Source of the DNA: Mycobacterium sp.
GTDB taxonomy: Bacteria > Actinomycetota > Actinomycetes > Mycobacteriales > Mycobacteriaceae
Direction of reading: 5' to 3'
Length of the DNA: 7,325 nucleotides
Assembly: GCA_018500005.2 (NCBI GenBank)
Contig: JAHBAP020000539.1
Coordinates: forward strand, 1 to 7,325
A program made the translations under genes and the position numbers. The stretch's first letter is position 1; each line of letters opens with the position of its first letter. The notes under the pieces are model-generated. The model did not search any database. It had not been told where the DNA came from and saw only the letters and a list, made by a program, of their open reading frames with translations. This document shows, piece by piece, positions 6,857 through 7,325 of the stretch.

Positions 6857-7325
6857 CCGGATTTCATCGCCCGGCCGAGCGCCACCTCCGACACCGGCAG
6901 CGGAACCCACGCCGGGAGTGTCCACTGATGCCGGGCTACGTCGACGGTGAACCCCGCGCCGGTGATCGCGCGTTCGGTGTCGCGGTGGGTGTGGCAGTTG
7001 CCGGCGATCCGCGGCCATACCGTCGCGTCGGCCAGTCGCTGCAGCCCTCCACGCCAACCGGTGCTGGCGACATGCTCGAAATAGCGAATTTCACCGCCCG
7101 GCTTTAGGGCCGAATTGATTTGGTGCAGAACGGCTTTCGGATCATCGACCGAGCACAGCACCAGCGAGCAGACCACCGCGTCAAACGGCTCGGCGGCCGG
7201 CATACTCTCGATGGTCGATTCGATGACGGTCACCGGCACCGGCGCCTCTGCCGCCGCATCCCGCGCCTTCGGTGCCAGCATGACCTCCGGCTCCAGGGCG
7301 ACGACCTCGCGCACGGTATCGGGGT
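6853..7325 (-). CDS. Class I SAM-dependent methyltransferase, METTL7-like, C-terminal part, 5' truncated
   Basis: This is a predicted small-molecule methyltransferase of the Methyltransf_11 fold. The reading frame continues to the window edge (PDT precedes the GTG codon at 7314), so the glycine-rich motif I and the true start are outside. Visible parts are the acidic strand VVALEPEVMLAPKA, the central FDAVVCSLVLCSVDDPKAVL, LKPGGEIRYFEHV, and GNCHTHRDTERAITGAGF near the end. CSLVLCSV and the EHV motif recall vertebrate METTL7/TMT1 enzymes, known as thiol methyltransferases, and their bacterial relatives; the true acceptor is unknown. There is no signal peptide in the visible part. The stop TAG (6855-6853) overlaps the stop of the convergent peptidase gene in one CTAG, and no separate terminator is visible. 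Confidence 0.88.
   Translation of the reverse strand, partial: PDTVREVVALEPEVMLAPKARDAAAEAPVPVTVIESTIESMPAAEPFDAVVCSLVLCSVDDPKAVLHQINSALKPGGEIRYFEHVASTGWRGGLQRLADATVWPRIAGNCHTHRDTERAITGAGFTVDVARHQWTLPAWVPLPVSEVALGRAMKSG

Noticed and set aside
6137..7057. 306-codon minus-strand frame under the M14 peptidase
   Set aside because: It overlaps both the peptidase with intact catalytic residues and the methyltransferase in another frame. Its translation is Arg/Gly/His-rich with no recognisable motif.

Overview
The window looks like chromosomal DNA from a fast- or slow-growing Mycobacterium/Mycolicibacterium. Base composition is high G+C. The genes include an Rv1155-like F420-type flavin/deazaflavin reductase, a DUF5302 microprotein, a mycobacterial-type secreted Ig-like protein and a PPM-family methyltransferase. 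Several genes start without a leader, from a TANNNT -10 box seven bases before the start codon. From memory of the M. tuberculosis map, the centre matches Rv1151c (sir2) - Rv1152 (gntR) - Rv1153c (omt) - Rv1155 (PPOX). It appears here in inverted orientation, and nothing is left between omt and the PPOX gene.

Layout from left to right: (1) the 3' end of an acetate/solute:sodium symporter (+), ending at 473. (2) A tandem 51-bp repeat with 60-bp period at 495-605. (3) A 59-aa DUF5302 gene (-, 614-793). (4) A strong hairpin at 871-903, which serves as the terminator of a 618-aa secreted Ig-like protein gene (-, 917-2773). (5) The PPOX gene (-, 2925-3368) and the methyltransferase gene omt (+, 3401-4240), divergent from a 32-bp gap. 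(6) A YtrA-type GntR regulator (-, 4216-4602) whose 3' end overlaps omt by 25 bp. (7) A 188-bp divergent control region. (8) A class III sirtuin (+, 4791-5522), followed 11 bp later by an M14 zinc carboxypeptidase (+, 5534-6856), probably one operon. (9) The C-terminal part of a METTL7-like methyltransferase (-, 6853 to the window edge), which shares its stop tetranucleotide CTAG with the peptidase.

The most regulatory-looking piece is the gntR-sir2 gap. It has a perfect TATAAT, a UUCG-capped hairpin at the predicted 5' end of the sir2 mRNA, a second stem that buries part of the sir2 ribosome-binding site, and several dyads that could bind the divergent GntR protein. A plausible reading is that the GntR protein controls itself and the sir2-M14 operon, with an extra RNA-level layer. 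That is inference.

No RNA gene, insertion sequence, prophage or CRISPR array was seen. I see no convincing new defence or biosynthetic system. The less explained items are the sir2 leader, the unknown C-terminal domain of the secreted protein, and the intergenic tandem repeat.
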